DNA of 64,000 bases from an uncultured Bacteroidales bacterium (GTDB lineage Bacteria; Bacteroidota; Bacteroidia; Bacteroidales; UBA932), in the NCBI GenBank assembly GCA_944323825.1, contig CALUTY010000008.1, positions 1-64,000 on the forward strand. Direction: 5' to 3'. Shown here piece by piece: positions 43,025 through 51,956 of the stretch (position 1 is the stretch's first letter; each line of letters starts with the position of its first letter). Position numbers and translations under genes: made by a program. The notes beneath the pieces are model-generated. The model was not told the origin of the DNA and did not search any database. It worked only from the letters and a program-made list of their open reading frames with translations.

Positions 43025-45427
43025 TCAATGAACGGAAAATATGGAAACGGAGGCGCCGGGATAATAATGGGAAAGAATTTCCCTGTAGAGGTACCCTTCA
43101 GAAGCCATGACGGCAGCCCCGATCTGACAGAGGCCGACACCGTGGCCCCATCCTGCTCCGGACAATACGATGCGGTCATCAAGATAATCCACAGTAAAGG
43201 CGGAGCTTTTAAGATGGGACTCTGAAAGGATCTTCCTTATCTCCAGTTCTTTCCCGACGACAAGGCTGCCATCCGTCCCTGAAATCTTCAGCAGGTCAAT
43301 CCTGCCGGAAGGCCCCCTGTGCAGAGGGACCAGGGCCGTAATCAGACCGATCCTGCGGCCGCTCCTACGCTCCATAAGTTCGGAAAGTTCCTCCCGTCCG
43401 TATGAAATCCGCCATCTGAAGAAATCCGGACTTTCGCGGTCATAGTCGTTCAGCACCTGTGTCAGGATCTCAGGGTCACCGGTGCTGCAGAATGCAGGGG
43501 AAGCCCCTGCCATTTCCGGATTCAGAATCCATTTCCGGGCACCTTCCTCAGTAGAAAGGTCAGGAATCACATTTTCTGAAGAGTCCATATTGCCGGAAGG
43601 CATATCCCGGACAGGGCGGAGATACGGCAGGTCCCGGTCTTCCCAGCAGGTGGAAAACCTTTCGGTCATTCCGCCGCAGCATTTGGAGAAACGGGCATCA
43701 CACACCTCGCCGTCATACATGAGCACCTCGCCCCAGGTGGAATCAATGGCCTTCCTGACCGTCTTGCCTGTCGCCCTGGTCAGCCCCTGGTATCTCTGGC
43801 AATGGTCATCCGCACAGACATCGAAATCGGAATGGTCCTCATGGTCATACCATTTCACCAGCACATCAGCATCTTCCGTAGCAGAATCATGGCGGCCGTC
43901 TTCCGTCATCATTTCCCCGGCGGTTCTTTCCGTCATGTCCGGGCTCTCTGAGCGGTCATGCCCGGCACCTCCCTTCCTCGCGGCAATCCTGGACATCACC
44001 CACGAACGGGAAATCACGGCATGCGCCTTCAGCAGCTCCAGCGACGAAGTGGACTTCATTTCCGAAGAAATCACGCTGAGAAGATAGTCCTCAACTCCTA
44101 TTATATTTATGGCAAGCAGTTTGTCCCCCGCCACGGTTATCTTCAGGGCACCGGCAAAGCGCTGGTCCTCCTTCCTTTCCCAATGGAAACCGACACCTAT
44201 AGTCACCCCGTGAAGGACAAAACCCGGCTCGGCAAACATGGTCGAAGGAGTCTGTTCCTCGAAATAAAGTTCATCGTACAAGGCACCGTCATATTCTATC
44301 TTGCCGTCATTCCAAACTGCCTTCCTGACTCCCGCCCCGTCGGACAATATCTCGAAGATTATCTCCGGAGCAGACATGAGCCCGACAGACAGAAGCGGCT
44401 GGGTCCTTTGGAGGCGCCTTATCATCATGTCCTCCCCTTCCGGGGAAACGGCAACTTCATCAAGCACTTCCGACAGCAGCTCCGGTGTCATCCGCTCATA
44501 GTCAGCCCTCTCCGGCATCACGAAAAAACCGGCCATGTCGGCACATCCGGGGCTCATCATAAGCCGGTCAGGACCTTCCGAAAAATAATGGTGCGGCCTG
44601 TGCCTCTCCCTGAACATGACGGCAGAGCGGTATTCGCCGCCGGAATACCAGACAAGGAGATTGAACATCGGTTCGTTGTCCCCTTCCCGGACAGGAGCAC
44701 AGTCCAGGAGCCTATAGAAAAGCTTTGCCATGGACTTCGCTGTCCTTGCCCTCAAGGCGAACACGCCGCGGGCATATTTCCGGTAATGGTACAGTTCGGC
44801 TTCCTTGACGGAAGAAAGGTACTCCAAGACACCGTCCGTACCGCATTTTCCCGTCTTTACATCATCCTCATAAAGACCCATGCGTGAACTTTCCAGAGGA
44901 TGAAGACCGTCCATCAGGCCGTCAATGTCCTGCTCCAGAGGCATCACGCCCTTCAGTGCTGCCTGAAAATGATGGTGGTCCGGGGCAGAGGCTCCGCATT
45001 TCGGACCGTTGTACATGAACACATGGTCCTGCCATGTCTTCGCCATATCGAGCACATCCACATACCTTTTCCATATCGACTGATCGCAATGACGGTCCAT
45101 CGCTATCACAAGATGTTCATGGAAAATGGGATACGGATTGACCAGGATGTCATATTTCTTGCCTTTGCGGCCGTCGAACCTCATGCTTATCTGACCGGAA
45201 GGACGGTTGTCCCGGCAGAGGAAACATTTTCTCTTCTGTACGGAAGCGGCATCGACCTTCGCGGCCGTGGACACGATTCTTGCCGGATTGAACTGCAGGG
45301 TGACCTGCAGCCCTCCGAGCACCATTGTCCTGACTGACGCATTTTTCAATGCCCTGTAATTGTCTCGTGCCAGCGGCCAGCGGGAAAGCTGGTCATTGGT
45401 GAAATTGTCCAAAGATTTCTTTTTCAC
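43025..45427 (-). CDS. Fusion of DUF4922 (GalT/HIT-like) and SpoIID/LytB domain
   Basis: 800 residues; the start is GTG (45427), with no ATG before residue 35. Residues about 1-330 are DUF4922, a GalT/Ap4A-phosphorylase-like unit: CFLC at 68-71 resembles the GalT zinc knuckle, PYPIFHEHLVIA (98-109) the first core strand, and GASAPDHHHFQ (145-155) the His-x-His-x-Gln nucleotidyl-transfer motif. Residues about 435-800 are SpoIID: GVEDYLLSVISSEMKS, LLKAHAVISRSWVM, KCCGGMTERF and GWGHGVGLCQIGA. SpoIID proteins are lytic transglycosylases acting on denuded glycan. No signal peptide or membrane helix precedes it, so it looks cytoplasmic, next to AmpG. See findings. Confidence 0.85.
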   Translation of the reverse strand: MKKKSLDNFTNDQLSRWPLARDNYRALKNASVRTMVLGGLQVTLQFNPARIVSTAAKVDAASVQKRKCFLCRDNRPSGQISMRFDGRKGKKYDILVNPYPIFHEHLVIAMDRHCDQSIWKRYVDVLDMAKTWQDHVFMYNGPKCGASAPDHHHFQAALKGVMPLEQDIDGLMDGLHPLESSRMGLYEDDVKTGKCGTDGVLEYLSSVKEAELYHYRKYARGVFALRARTAKSMAKLFYRLLDCAPVREGDNEPMFNLLVWYSGGEYRSAVMFRERHRPHHYFSEGPDRLMMSPGCADMAGFFVMPERADYERMTPELLSEVLDEVAVSPEGEDMMIRRLQRTQPLLSVGLMSAPEIIFEILSDGAGVRKAVWNDGKIEYDGALYDELYFEEQTPSTMFAEPGFVLHGVTIGVGFHWERKEDQRFAGALKITVAGDKLLAINIIGVEDYLLSVISSEMKSTSSLELLKAHAVISRSWVMSRIAARKGGAGHDRSESPDMTERTAGEMMTEDGRHDSATEDADVLVKWYDHEDHSDFDVCADDHCQRYQGLTRATGKTVRKAIDSTWGEVLMYDGEVCDARFSKCCGGMTERFSTCWEDRDLPYLRPVRDMPSGNMDSSENVIPDLSTEEGARKWILNPEMAGASPAFCSTGDPEILTQVLNDYDRESPDFFRWRISYGREELSELMERRSGRRIGLITALVPLHRGPSGRIDLLKISGTDGSLVVGKELEIRKILSESHLKSSAFTVDYLDDRIVLSGAGWGHGVGLCQIGAAVMASEGYLYREILSHYYPGASVSIFSVH

Positions 45428-45476
45428 TTGAAGATTCCGTTAGAAAGCATTGTGATTTTATTGATTGTCCGCAATA

Positions 45477-47090
45477 TCAGTTCAGATCCCCCGACTGCGC
45501 CCGGGATGAATGAGCCTTGTTCATGACAATTCTCGCCTCCAGCTCCCATGTCCTCAGCCTGTCCTTGTAGAGATTGTTGGCATTCACCCTGTCCAGGTCA
45601 AGGGCGGCATCTGAATTGCCCTCCCATCTGCGGCAGCAATAAAGTACGTCATATATGCGTCCTATGCGGTATTCCCGGCTGATTCTCAAGCCCATGGCAT
45701 AGTCCTCTCCATAGCTCGTGTCCGGGAACCGGAATCTGCGCAGGAGAGAGGTGCGGAACGCCCTCGGGGCACCGAGCCCGTTGATGCGCAAGGCATTGTT
45801 CCTTCCGTTTTCATCTGTCCACTCCCTGTGGTCAATCACTCCCGGAGGAATCGGCTTCATGTTGAAATCCGTCATCTGATATGCCCCTATGACCATAGCA
45901 CAGGACTGTTCCTCAAAGGCTGCCACTATCTTTGCCAAAGTGTCCGGGCCTGAATAGACATCATCGCTGTCCAGCTGCACCGCATATTTTCCGCATACAG
46001 GACTGTCGGCGGCATAATTCCAGCAGCCTCCGATGCGCAGGTCGTGCCTCTCCGGAACGAGATGGACAAGGGCCGGACTTGAGGGGTCGGGGGTCCGGGT
46101 CCCGTCCGTACCTGAAACATTTCCGCCAAAAGCATATTCCGCCACCATTTTTTCCAGCAGTTCAGAGGTGCCGTCCGTGGAATGGTTGTCCACCACTATC
46201 ACATTGTACCTGAAGCTGCATTTCTGCAACATTGCGCTCTCCACGGCATCTCTTATGGTACGGACACGGTTGAATACGGGTATTATCACGGATGCAGTGA
46301 CAGGGAAATCATCTTCGCCAGTGACCCGGATGTCAGACTGACGGGAACTGCCGCCGTTGCCGGAAATCATGTCCGATGTCACCGATGCCTGAGTTTGTGT
46401 CCCGATGGCAGGAAGCGGTGCAAGCCATGCCCCGATGCGTTTCAGATGCCCGGTGCAGATCCGTTCCATTTCCAGCTGCACCTCCCTGTTCCTGGGGTCA
46501 ACATAGTCGAACTGCTTCTCCCCTGACTTTCTGAAATCCACGGGGATATCAGTATAGAGCATCTCATTGACATGGACTATCTTCTTCATCCTGAGCCTCA
46601 GGTCGTACAGCGCCCCGTAAAGATAATCCTCATCCATTCCGGCGACAGCCTTCCTGAATGAAGATGACCTGAACACAAGCACCGGCCCGAAATCGAAGTC
46701 ATCCCTCAAAGCCCCCTTCTGGCAGTCTATGAGTGGGTGGCAGATCCTGCGGCAAGATTCCCGTCCACCATCCGGCGCCTCACCCGGACAGTCCGGAACA
46801 AGGTCATAATGGTCGGAATAAAGCATGTCAGCCCCGGTGTCCTCCGCCACGGAAATGAAACGGTCCAGGGCAAAGGCCCCCGCCTCCACAGGAGCAGGTC
46901 TTGTGCATATCAGCATGTACTTTGAAGAAACGGACTCCGCCAGATGCCTTAGAGAGGAAGTCATCCTGAACGGCTCCCCGGAAATGACAGAAACCCCGGA
47001 AAATGATACGCTGCGGCTGAACGCCTCTGTGACACGGGCAATGTCCGCAACAGGCATGTCCGGGACAAAACACTCTATACCATTGTTCAT
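45477..47090 (-). CDS. Family 2 glycosyltransferase with two GT-A-like parts
   Basis: 537 residues, soluble. The C-terminal half is a full GT2 domain: [41 protein letters not shown], and [17 protein letters not shown] with the DxD metal site; [15 protein letters not shown] and [12 protein letters not shown] follow as acceptor-side motifs. The N-terminal 230 residues look like a degenerate second unit ([19 protein letters not shown]) without a clear nucleotide site. Donor and acceptor are unknown. It is 49 nt upstream of the SpoIID fusion on the same strand, so it may belong to the same pathway. The dispersed element at 47108 lies directly upstream of its start. Confidence 0.85.
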   Translation of the reverse strand: MNNGIECFVPDMPVADIARVTEAFSRSVSFSGVSVISGEPFRMTSSLRHLAESVSSKYMLICTRPAPVEAGAFALDRFISVAEDTGADMLYSDHYDLVPDCPGEAPDGGRESCRRICHPLIDCQKGALRDDFDFGPVLVFRSSSFRKAVAGMDEDYLYGALYDLRLRMKKIVHVNEMLYTDIPVDFRKSGEKQFDYVDPRNREVQLEMERICTGHLKRIGAWLAPLPAIGTQTQASVTSDMISGNGGSSRQSDIRVTGEDDFPVTASVIIPVFNRVRTIRDAVESAMLQKCSFRYNVIVVDNHSTDGTSELLEKMVAEYAFGGNVSGTDGTRTPDPSSPALVHLVPERHDLRIGGCWNYAADSPVCGKYAVQLDSDDVYSGPDTLAKIVAAFEEQSCAMVIGAYQMTDFNMKPIPPGVIDHREWTDENGRNNALRINGLGAPRAFRTSLLRRFRFPDTSYGEDYAMGLRISREYRIGRIYDVLYCCRRWEGNSDAALDLDRVNANNLYKDRLRTWELEARIVMNKAHSSRAQSGDLN

Positions 47091-47107
47091 AAATTCAGAT
47101 TTATTTT

Positions 47108-47336
47108 AACGTCAGTTCGACGAATTTATAATGCTCACTCCCAGGGAATTCGTCGAACCGTCGTTAAGGATTTCTTCGAAATCCATTTGTCTTAATCCTC
47201 AGTCGCTCCGCGACAGCCCCTTGTCAAGGGGCGTCACCCTCCTTTTTCCTCCCTGAATAGGGAGGACTGTCGCAGGACAAGTCCTGCTCCTTAAGCGGTT
47301 GTTCGATGAAATTCAATGAATTAAATTTCATCGAAC
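47108..47336. repeat. Dispersed structured element, copy 1 (MITE/REP-like)
   Basis: 229 bp of non-coding sequence that recurs at 48689-48900. Hairpins in order: 47108-47126/47147-47165 (17 of 19 paired), 47168-47174/47178-47184, 47202-47206/47210-47214, CCCCTT/AAGGGG 47217-47231, TCCTCCCT/AGGGAGGA 47247-47266, GCAGGAC/GTCCTGC 47272-47287, and a perfect 13-bp end hairpin 47301-47313/47324-47336. The two ends are similar inverted repeats (GTCAGTTCGACGAATTT against GTGAGTTCGATGAAATTT). TTATTTTA at 47101-47108 and 47342-47349 may be a target-site duplication. It separates the NUDIX gene from the GT2 gene. Confidence 0.9.
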
Positions 47337-47349
47337 TCACATTATTTTA

Positions 47350-47985
47350 CTACAGCAGCGACAGCAGATTTTCACGGATCTTCATGAACTCTCCTTCAAA
47401 GTTAGGGGTAAAGAGTGATTTTCCCAAATTTTCATCTATCTCCTGCATCGTCCATCCGCGCACCTCATCAACCTCATCCAAGTCAGGATGCAGGCTGAAT
47501 GTACCCACGGCGGCAAAGACATTCACAAGCTCCTTCTCCACTTCGGATTCAAATTCATAGGAGCGGAGCCACACAGGATTGTATTCCCGGAAGCCCAATT
47601 CCTCGGAAGACTCCCTGTAGAGGGCTTCCATGATGCTTTCTCCGTAATCCACATGCCCGCCGACGGCAGTGTCCCATTTCCCCGGCTGGATATCTTTCTT
47701 TATGGAGCGCTTCTGCAGGAAAAGGTGACCTTCCCTGTCCAGTATATGCAGATGCACCACCGGATGGAGCGGCTTTGCTCCCGAATGGCAATAGGAACGG
47801 GACGCCCTGCCGATGACAACCCCGTTGGGGGCAATCACAGGAAAATATTCCGGCCTTCCGCTATGCGGTCTGCATGAAACATCCGGCACACCGCCCGGCT
47901 GTCCGGACACCCTCGCCCATGCCGTGGATGAATCTGCCGCCGGGATAAGCGGAGCCAGTTCATCAGGATAAATCAGTTCAAACAT
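47350..47985 (-). CDS. NUDIX hydrolase
   Basis: 211 residues from the ATG at 47985, which overlaps the end of the upstream gene by 8 nt; a frame extension to 48021 lies wholly in that gene. The Nudix box is complete: GHVDYGESIMEALYRESSEELG. The lead-in PVVHLHILDREGHLFLQKRS, with GKWDTAVGG before the box, is typical of the IDI-like/YfcD-type branch. The N-terminal PNGVVIGRASRSYCHSGAKPLHP also matches YfcD-type proteins, in which substrates are not firmly known. Translational coupling ties it to the membrane protein gene. The dispersed element starts 13 nt after its stop. Confidence 0.9.
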   Translation of the reverse strand: MFELIYPDELAPLIPAADSSTAWARVSGQPGGVPDVSCRPHSGRPEYFPVIAPNGVVIGRASRSYCHSGAKPLHPVVHLHILDREGHLFLQKRSIKKDIQPGKWDTAVGGHVDYGESIMEALYRESSEELGFREYNPVWLRSYEFESEVEKELVNVFAAVGTFSLHPDLDEVDEVRGWTMQEIDENLGKSLFTPNFEGEFMKIRENLLSLL

Positions 47986-48682
47986 ATTCCAATACCATAC
48001 ATGCGCCGACAACCACGACAACGGCCAATATCAGCAGTTCGACATATTTTACAGGAGGCTTGCAGCCTTTTCCGGCAGCCCTGGCAGCCTCACGGAAAAA
48101 TATGAACATGGCAGGGAGACAGGCAGCGGCAAGCAGGATGTCTTCCGGAATATTGAAGATGACTATTTTGGATATGGCGATGACTGCCCAATGCACGATG
48201 AAGATGAAGGCGAAGAAATTGATCTTCCTGTTGAAAGCCATGAGCATTCCCAGCATATAGAGTGCCACCGCACTCGGCAGCATCGGAGTGGCCATTTCCG
48301 GAAATGAAAGTCCCCTTGCGAGCGATATCAGCGGATAGGCCAGGGGCAGGAAGAGCATCACCACACCCCACGGCCTGTATTTCCCGGACTTCTGGAAAGT
48401 CGAGAACCGGGTGGCAAGGTCATAGATCCATGCGACTGCGACAAGGCACCAGAAAATGGCCAAGACACTTGAATATTCACGGACCGCACCGAATTTCATG
48501 TAATAGACAAGTGCTATCCAGAGCGATACGACGACCATGTAGACCTTGACGGCAATCTTCACCCATGTCCGCGGGCGGAACCAGAGGATGGATGTAAGCA
48601 CGGCGGCAACGACGATGGAAACCGACTGCCACAGCCATGTCGCGGCATTGTAGGCCGCTATTGAATCCCAAAACGCTTCCAT
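47978..48682 (-). CDS. Six-to-seven-helix membrane protein (DUF6064-like)
   Basis: 234 residues. It opens MEAFWDSIAAYNAATWLWQ, a pattern I associate with DUF6064 proteins, followed by about seven hydrophobic helices (for example VAAVLTSILWF, VYMVVVSLWIALVYY, VVMLFLPLAYPLISL, YVELLILAVVVVVGA). No transport or catalytic signature is visible. It overlaps the NUDIX gene, suggesting a shared function or only shared expression. The second copy of the dispersed element ends 7 nt upstream of its ATG. Confidence 0.65.
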   Translation of the reverse strand: MEAFWDSIAAYNAATWLWQSVSIVVAAVLTSILWFRPRTWVKIAVKVYMVVVSLWIALVYYMKFGAVREYSSVLAIFWCLVAVAWIYDLATRFSTFQKSGKYRPWGVVMLFLPLAYPLISLARGLSFPEMATPMLPSAVALYMLGMLMAFNRKINFFAFIFIVHWAVIAISKIVIFNIPEDILLAAACLPAMFIFFREAARAAGKGCKPPVKYVELLILAVVVVVGACMVLEYV

Positions 48683-48688
48683 AAATAT

Positions 48689-48900
48689 AACGTCAGTCCG
48701 ACGAATTTATTATACTTAGCCCCAGGGAATTCGTCGGACTGTCGTTATGGATTTCTCCGAAATCCGCTTGTCTTAATCCCCAGTCGCTTCGCGACAGCCC
48801 CTTGTCAAGGGGCGTCACCTTCCTTTTTCCTCCCTGAATAGGGAGGACTGTCGCAGGATTACATCCTGCTCCTTAATAGGTTGTCCGATGAACTCATCGG
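48689..48900. repeat. Dispersed structured element, copy 2 (MITE/REP-like)
   Basis: 212 bp, about 85-90 percent alike to copy 1 in the same orientation. The left hairpin (48689-48707/48728-48746) pairs 18 of 19. Compared with copy 1, paired positions change together: T-A to C-G in the left hairpin, C-G to T-A in GCAGGAT/ATCCTGC (48853-48859/48863-48869), and T-A to C-G in the right-end hairpin CCGATGA/TCATCGG (48885-48900). The right end is shorter than in copy 1. No clear target duplication. It lies between the ThrE small-subunit gene and the DUF6064-like gene. Confidence 0.9.
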
Positions 48901-48908
48901 CCCCATTT

Positions 48909-49406
48909 TTATATGAACCTTGATCCGCGTGTCATTGAATTGGCCCGTTCCTTCAGAAGAAAGACAGGGAAAGTGGCTCCGACGGCCAGCATGAATATCA
49001 CGCTGAACGACACGGCACCGTTGAATATCATGGCCTGCAGATATTCGCTGCCCTGGGTCGGGGAAGAAATCTCCTGAAGGAACATTATGAGCGAGAAGAC
49101 CGTCTTGTAGGCATATGTCCCGGGCACCATCGGCAGCAGGGCAGGGATATAGAGAACCGTCATCGGACAATACACCTTCCTTCCGCACCAGACGCTGCCG
49201 GTGCCGATGATGAACGCAGCCACAAGCGACGCCGTGGCGATGTCCACACCGAGGAATGTCATAAGGCAATACCTTGTTGCATGACCTATTGCGGCAAGCA
49301 GGGCGATATATGGGAAAGCCCTGAGCGGAGGGTCGGATATCGCTCCGAACCCCATTGCGGCCACAGCCGCAAACAATCCGTCCGAAATTATGTCTACTGC
49401 TATCAT
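48909..49406 (-). CDS. Threonine/serine exporter, C-terminal half (ThrE_2 / DUF3815)
   Basis: 165 residues from the ATG at 49406, which overlaps the stop of the partner gene (ATGA); the frame runs open to 49460 inside that gene. Five predicted helices. Family marks: GFGAISDPPLRAFPYIALLAAIGH, IGTGSVWCGRKVYCPMTVLYIPALLPMVPGTYAYKT. With the preceding 255-residue protein it makes up the fold that is one chain in actinobacterial ThrE. It is the last gene of the AspT-ThrE operon before the dispersed element. Confidence 0.88.
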   Translation of the reverse strand: MIAVDIISDGLFAAVAAMGFGAISDPPLRAFPYIALLAAIGHATRYCLMTFLGVDIATASLVAAFIIGTGSVWCGRKVYCPMTVLYIPALLPMVPGTYAYKTVFSLIMFLQEISSPTQGSEYLQAMIFNGAVSFSVIFMLAVGATFPVFLLKERANSMTRGSRFI

Positions 49407-50170
49407 AACAGACTGTCCTTTACAAGCATGAGCGTGGCCGACATGCCTATTGCGATACATACTATCAGCATCAGCGCATTGACGAGACGGCTTATGCCTA
49501 TCTGGATATGCCCGTCAGTGATGTCTATCACCCCGTTGATGAGCGGCACCCCAGGCACGAGGTAGAGAGCGCTGGTGGCAATCGCTATCTCCGCCGTCTT
49601 GAGCCCGAGGGACAGGGCGGTGGAGGCACAGAGCGAGGCCACAAAAGCAGAAATGATGAACACTATATAATGGTTCACTCCCTTCCTGGTCAGATGCTGC
49701 CTTGTGAAAAAGCCTATGAGAGTGGCAGTGAAAGTGACCAGCATGGCCCAGATGTCCCCGCCGAAAAGCCTGCAGAATGAGGCATTTGCAAGGCTGGCCA
49801 TGAAAAGCACGAACACCGGATTCATCCTCGGCTTGGACACCAATGCCTCAAACCGTTTATTGATTTCCTCAAGGGAGAGCTTCCCGTCGTACGCAGCCCA
49901 GCTCAATGCGCTCAGGTCGGCATTCCATTCGAAACTTATCGGAAATGCTGGTATGTCCACAATCCGTGTATTCATGACGGATGTCCCCTTTTCACATACT
50001 GTCAGAGAAGCCGTCTTCTGTGAAGTGTGGATATGGACATCCACGCCGAGGGCATCACCTATGCGCTTGCTGTTGCGCACCACCCTCGATGTGTGCACTC
50101 CTGCACCCAGCATATAAGAAAGATAGCGGGTTATGAAATCCGCTATCTGTGTAACATATTCCTGTGTCAT
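49403..50170 (-). CDS. Threonine/serine exporter, N-terminal half (ThrE / DUF1212)
   Basis: 255 residues. A soluble domain (YVTQIADFITRYLSYMLGAGVHTSRVVRNSKRIGDALG ... HIHTSQKTASLTV, about 1-115) precedes five helices that carry LVPGVPLINGVIDITDGHIQIGISRL, the ThrE signature. It should export small amino acids (Thr/Ser) with the overlapping partner. It begins 20 nt after the AspT-type transporter gene, also linked to amino- or dicarboxylic-acid movement. Confidence 0.9.
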   Translation of the reverse strand: MTQEYVTQIADFITRYLSYMLGAGVHTSRVVRNSKRIGDALGVDVHIHTSQKTASLTVCEKGTSVMNTRIVDIPAFPISFEWNADLSALSWAAYDGKLSLEEINKRFEALVSKPRMNPVFVLFMASLANASFCRLFGGDIWAMLVTFTATLIGFFTRQHLTRKGVNHYIVFIISAFVASLCASTALSLGLKTAEIAIATSALYLVPGVPLINGVIDITDGHIQIGISRLVNALMLIVCIAIGMSATLMLVKDSLL

Positions 50171-50190
50171 CTACTGAATCGCAATATATG

Positions 50191-51876
50191 CTAAGCTACT
50201 GCTATGAGAATGAGTATCTGGGCCATAAGCACCCTCATGAACATCGCCAGAGGATATACGGTGGCATAGCTTACTGAAGTGTAGTCAGTGCCGTATGCAT
50301 TCTGGGCGAACGCAAGCACAGGAGGATTGGTGCAGCCTCCGGACACCAGACCGCAGATCTGGTAGAAGTTCAGCTTGAACACGATCCTTCCGAGAATCGC
50401 TATGAGGGCCGTAGGGATAAGTGTGATAAGGGCACCGTAGAGAATCCACCAGTATCCGCCGTTCACGATCGAGCTTACGAAATTCTCTCCTGCACCGAGA
50501 CCGACAGCCGCAAGGAAGATGGATATGCCTATTTCCCTGAGCATGAGATTGGCACTCATGGTGGTATATGTCGTGATCTTCAGCTTCGGGCCGAAATATC
50601 CCAGAAGGATGGCTATAATGAGAGGGCCGCCTGCAAGTCCGAATTTGATGGCCTGCGGAATGCCCGGTATCATTATCGGAATGGAACCGAACAGCACGCC
50701 GAGTGCAATGCCGAAAAATATCGGAATGAGGTTAGGATGGTTGAGACCTGTCCTGGAGTTGCCCACGAACTTTGCCACCTGGTTGATGTCCTTGTCATGT
50801 CCCACCACAAGCAGCTGGTCGCCCATCTGGACGATGAGGTCAGGATTGGCCACGAGATCGATGCCCCCGCGGTTGACCCTCGTGATGCTGACACCGTAAT
50901 TGGTCCTTATCTTGAGGTCACGGAGCTTCTTTCCGGTCATTGATGTCCTTGTGATGGTAAGTTTCCGGACAGCCATGGAAGCGTCCATCTTGTCCCATGT
51001 TTCCTTTGGCATGTCAATCTGCTCCCCGAAAAGCATAGTAACCGCTTCAAGCGAGCTCTGGGCAGTCACTACAAGCACATCATCCCCCTCTTCAAGCACT
51101 GTAGTGGCGAAAGGGACCTTCACTTCGCCGTTACGGCAGACTCTCGATATGATGAACTTGTTCTCTATGGCATGGCTTGCATCAAGGATCGTCTTTCCGA
51201 ATACGGCCGGATTCTTGACGCAGAAAGCCACACGCTGCGGAGAGTCCATTCCGGTTTCCCGGCTGTTCATCTCGACTTCCTCTTTCTTCAGGTCCACGCG
51301 GAAAAGGGCCTTGGTCAGCATGAGTACAAGGATAACCCCCAAAACACCTATAGGGTAAGCCACAGCATAGCCTGATGCAAGAGAAGAAGCCACTTCGGAA
51401 GAATTGATCTCATGGACAAAGGAACCGGATGTGGCGTCCAGATAAGTCTGCTGTGCGGCACCGAGTCCCGGAGTGTTGGTAACAGCACCAGACATGACTC
51501 CAGTCAGTGTCACAAGATTCTCCCCGGTAACAAGGTGTATCACATATGTGGTGATGACACCTATGAGAACAAGGGCGACCGCCAGCATGTTCAGCTTGAG
51601 ACCTCCGCTCTTGAATGAATGGAAAAAGCCAGGCCCCACCTGGAGACCAATCGAAAACACGAAGAGGATAAGTCCGAATTCCTTCAGAAAATGCAGAAGG
51701 GACGAATCCGCCCTGAAGCCGAAATGGCTCAAGAGAATGCCCACAAAAAGAATCCATGTAGACCCCAGCGAAACGCCTTTGATCCTGATCTTTCCGAGCA
51801 GAAGGCCCACGGCTATCACGAACGCAAGCAGCATTATCGAATGCCCGGTCCCCTGACCAAAAAACAATTCTTTCAT
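50191..51876 (-). CDS. AspT/YidE/YbjL-type transporter with two TrkA-C domains
   Basis: 561 residues. Five N-terminal helices (LLAFVIAVGLLLGKIRIKGVSLGSTW, FGLILFVFSIGLQVGPGFF), two RCK-C (TrkA-C) domains (about 205-285: VFGKTILDAS ... DDVLVVTAQSSLEAV; about 290-370: MTGKKLRDLKIRTNYGVSITRVNRGG), then five more helices. AspT exchanges aspartate for alanine; Bacteroidota homologues are of unknown substrate, and succinate or other dicarboxylates are possible. It is the first gene of the operon with the split ThrE exporter. No promoter consensus was found upstream in 51877-51956. Confidence 0.88.
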   Translation of the reverse strand: MKELFFGQGTGHSIMLLAFVIAVGLLLGKIRIKGVSLGSTWILFVGILLSHFGFRADSSLLHFLKEFGLILFVFSIGLQVGPGFFHSFKSGGLKLNMLAVALVLIGVITTYVIHLVTGENLVTLTGVMSGAVTNTPGLGAAQQTYLDATSGSFVHEINSSEVASSLASGYAVAYPIGVLGVILVLMLTKALFRVDLKKEEVEMNSRETGMDSPQRVAFCVKNPAVFGKTILDASHAIENKFIISRVCRNGEVKVPFATTVLEEGDDVLVVTAQSSLEAVTMLFGEQIDMPKETWDKMDASMAVRKLTITRTSMTGKKLRDLKIRTNYGVSITRVNRGGIDLVANPDLIVQMGDQLLVVGHDKDINQVAKFVGNSRTGLNHPNLIPIFFGIALGVLFGSIPIMIPGIPQAIKFGLAGGPLIIAILLGYFGPKLKITTYTTMSANLMLREIGISIFLAAVGLGAGENFVSSIVNGGYWWILYGALITLIPTALIAILGRIVFKLNFYQICGLVSGGCTNPPVLAFAQNAYGTDYTSVSYATVYPLAMFMRVLMAQILILIAVA

Positions 51877-51956
51877 AAAATATAATGTTTCAATAATTTA
51901 ATTCTCTGTCACATACCCTGTTCCGGTACGGCATTCCGCCTGCCGGCAAATCGGGC

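Noticed and set aside
47108-48900. Reading the two element copies as known riboswitches, tRNAs or rRNA parts
   Set aside because: None of the hairpins matches a cobalamin, TPP, SAM or other class that I can recognise, and no tRNA cloverleaf forms.
48909-50170. Frameshifted single ThrE gene
   Set aside because: Both halves have complete domains and an ATGA overlap, as in the many bacteria with a naturally split ThrE.
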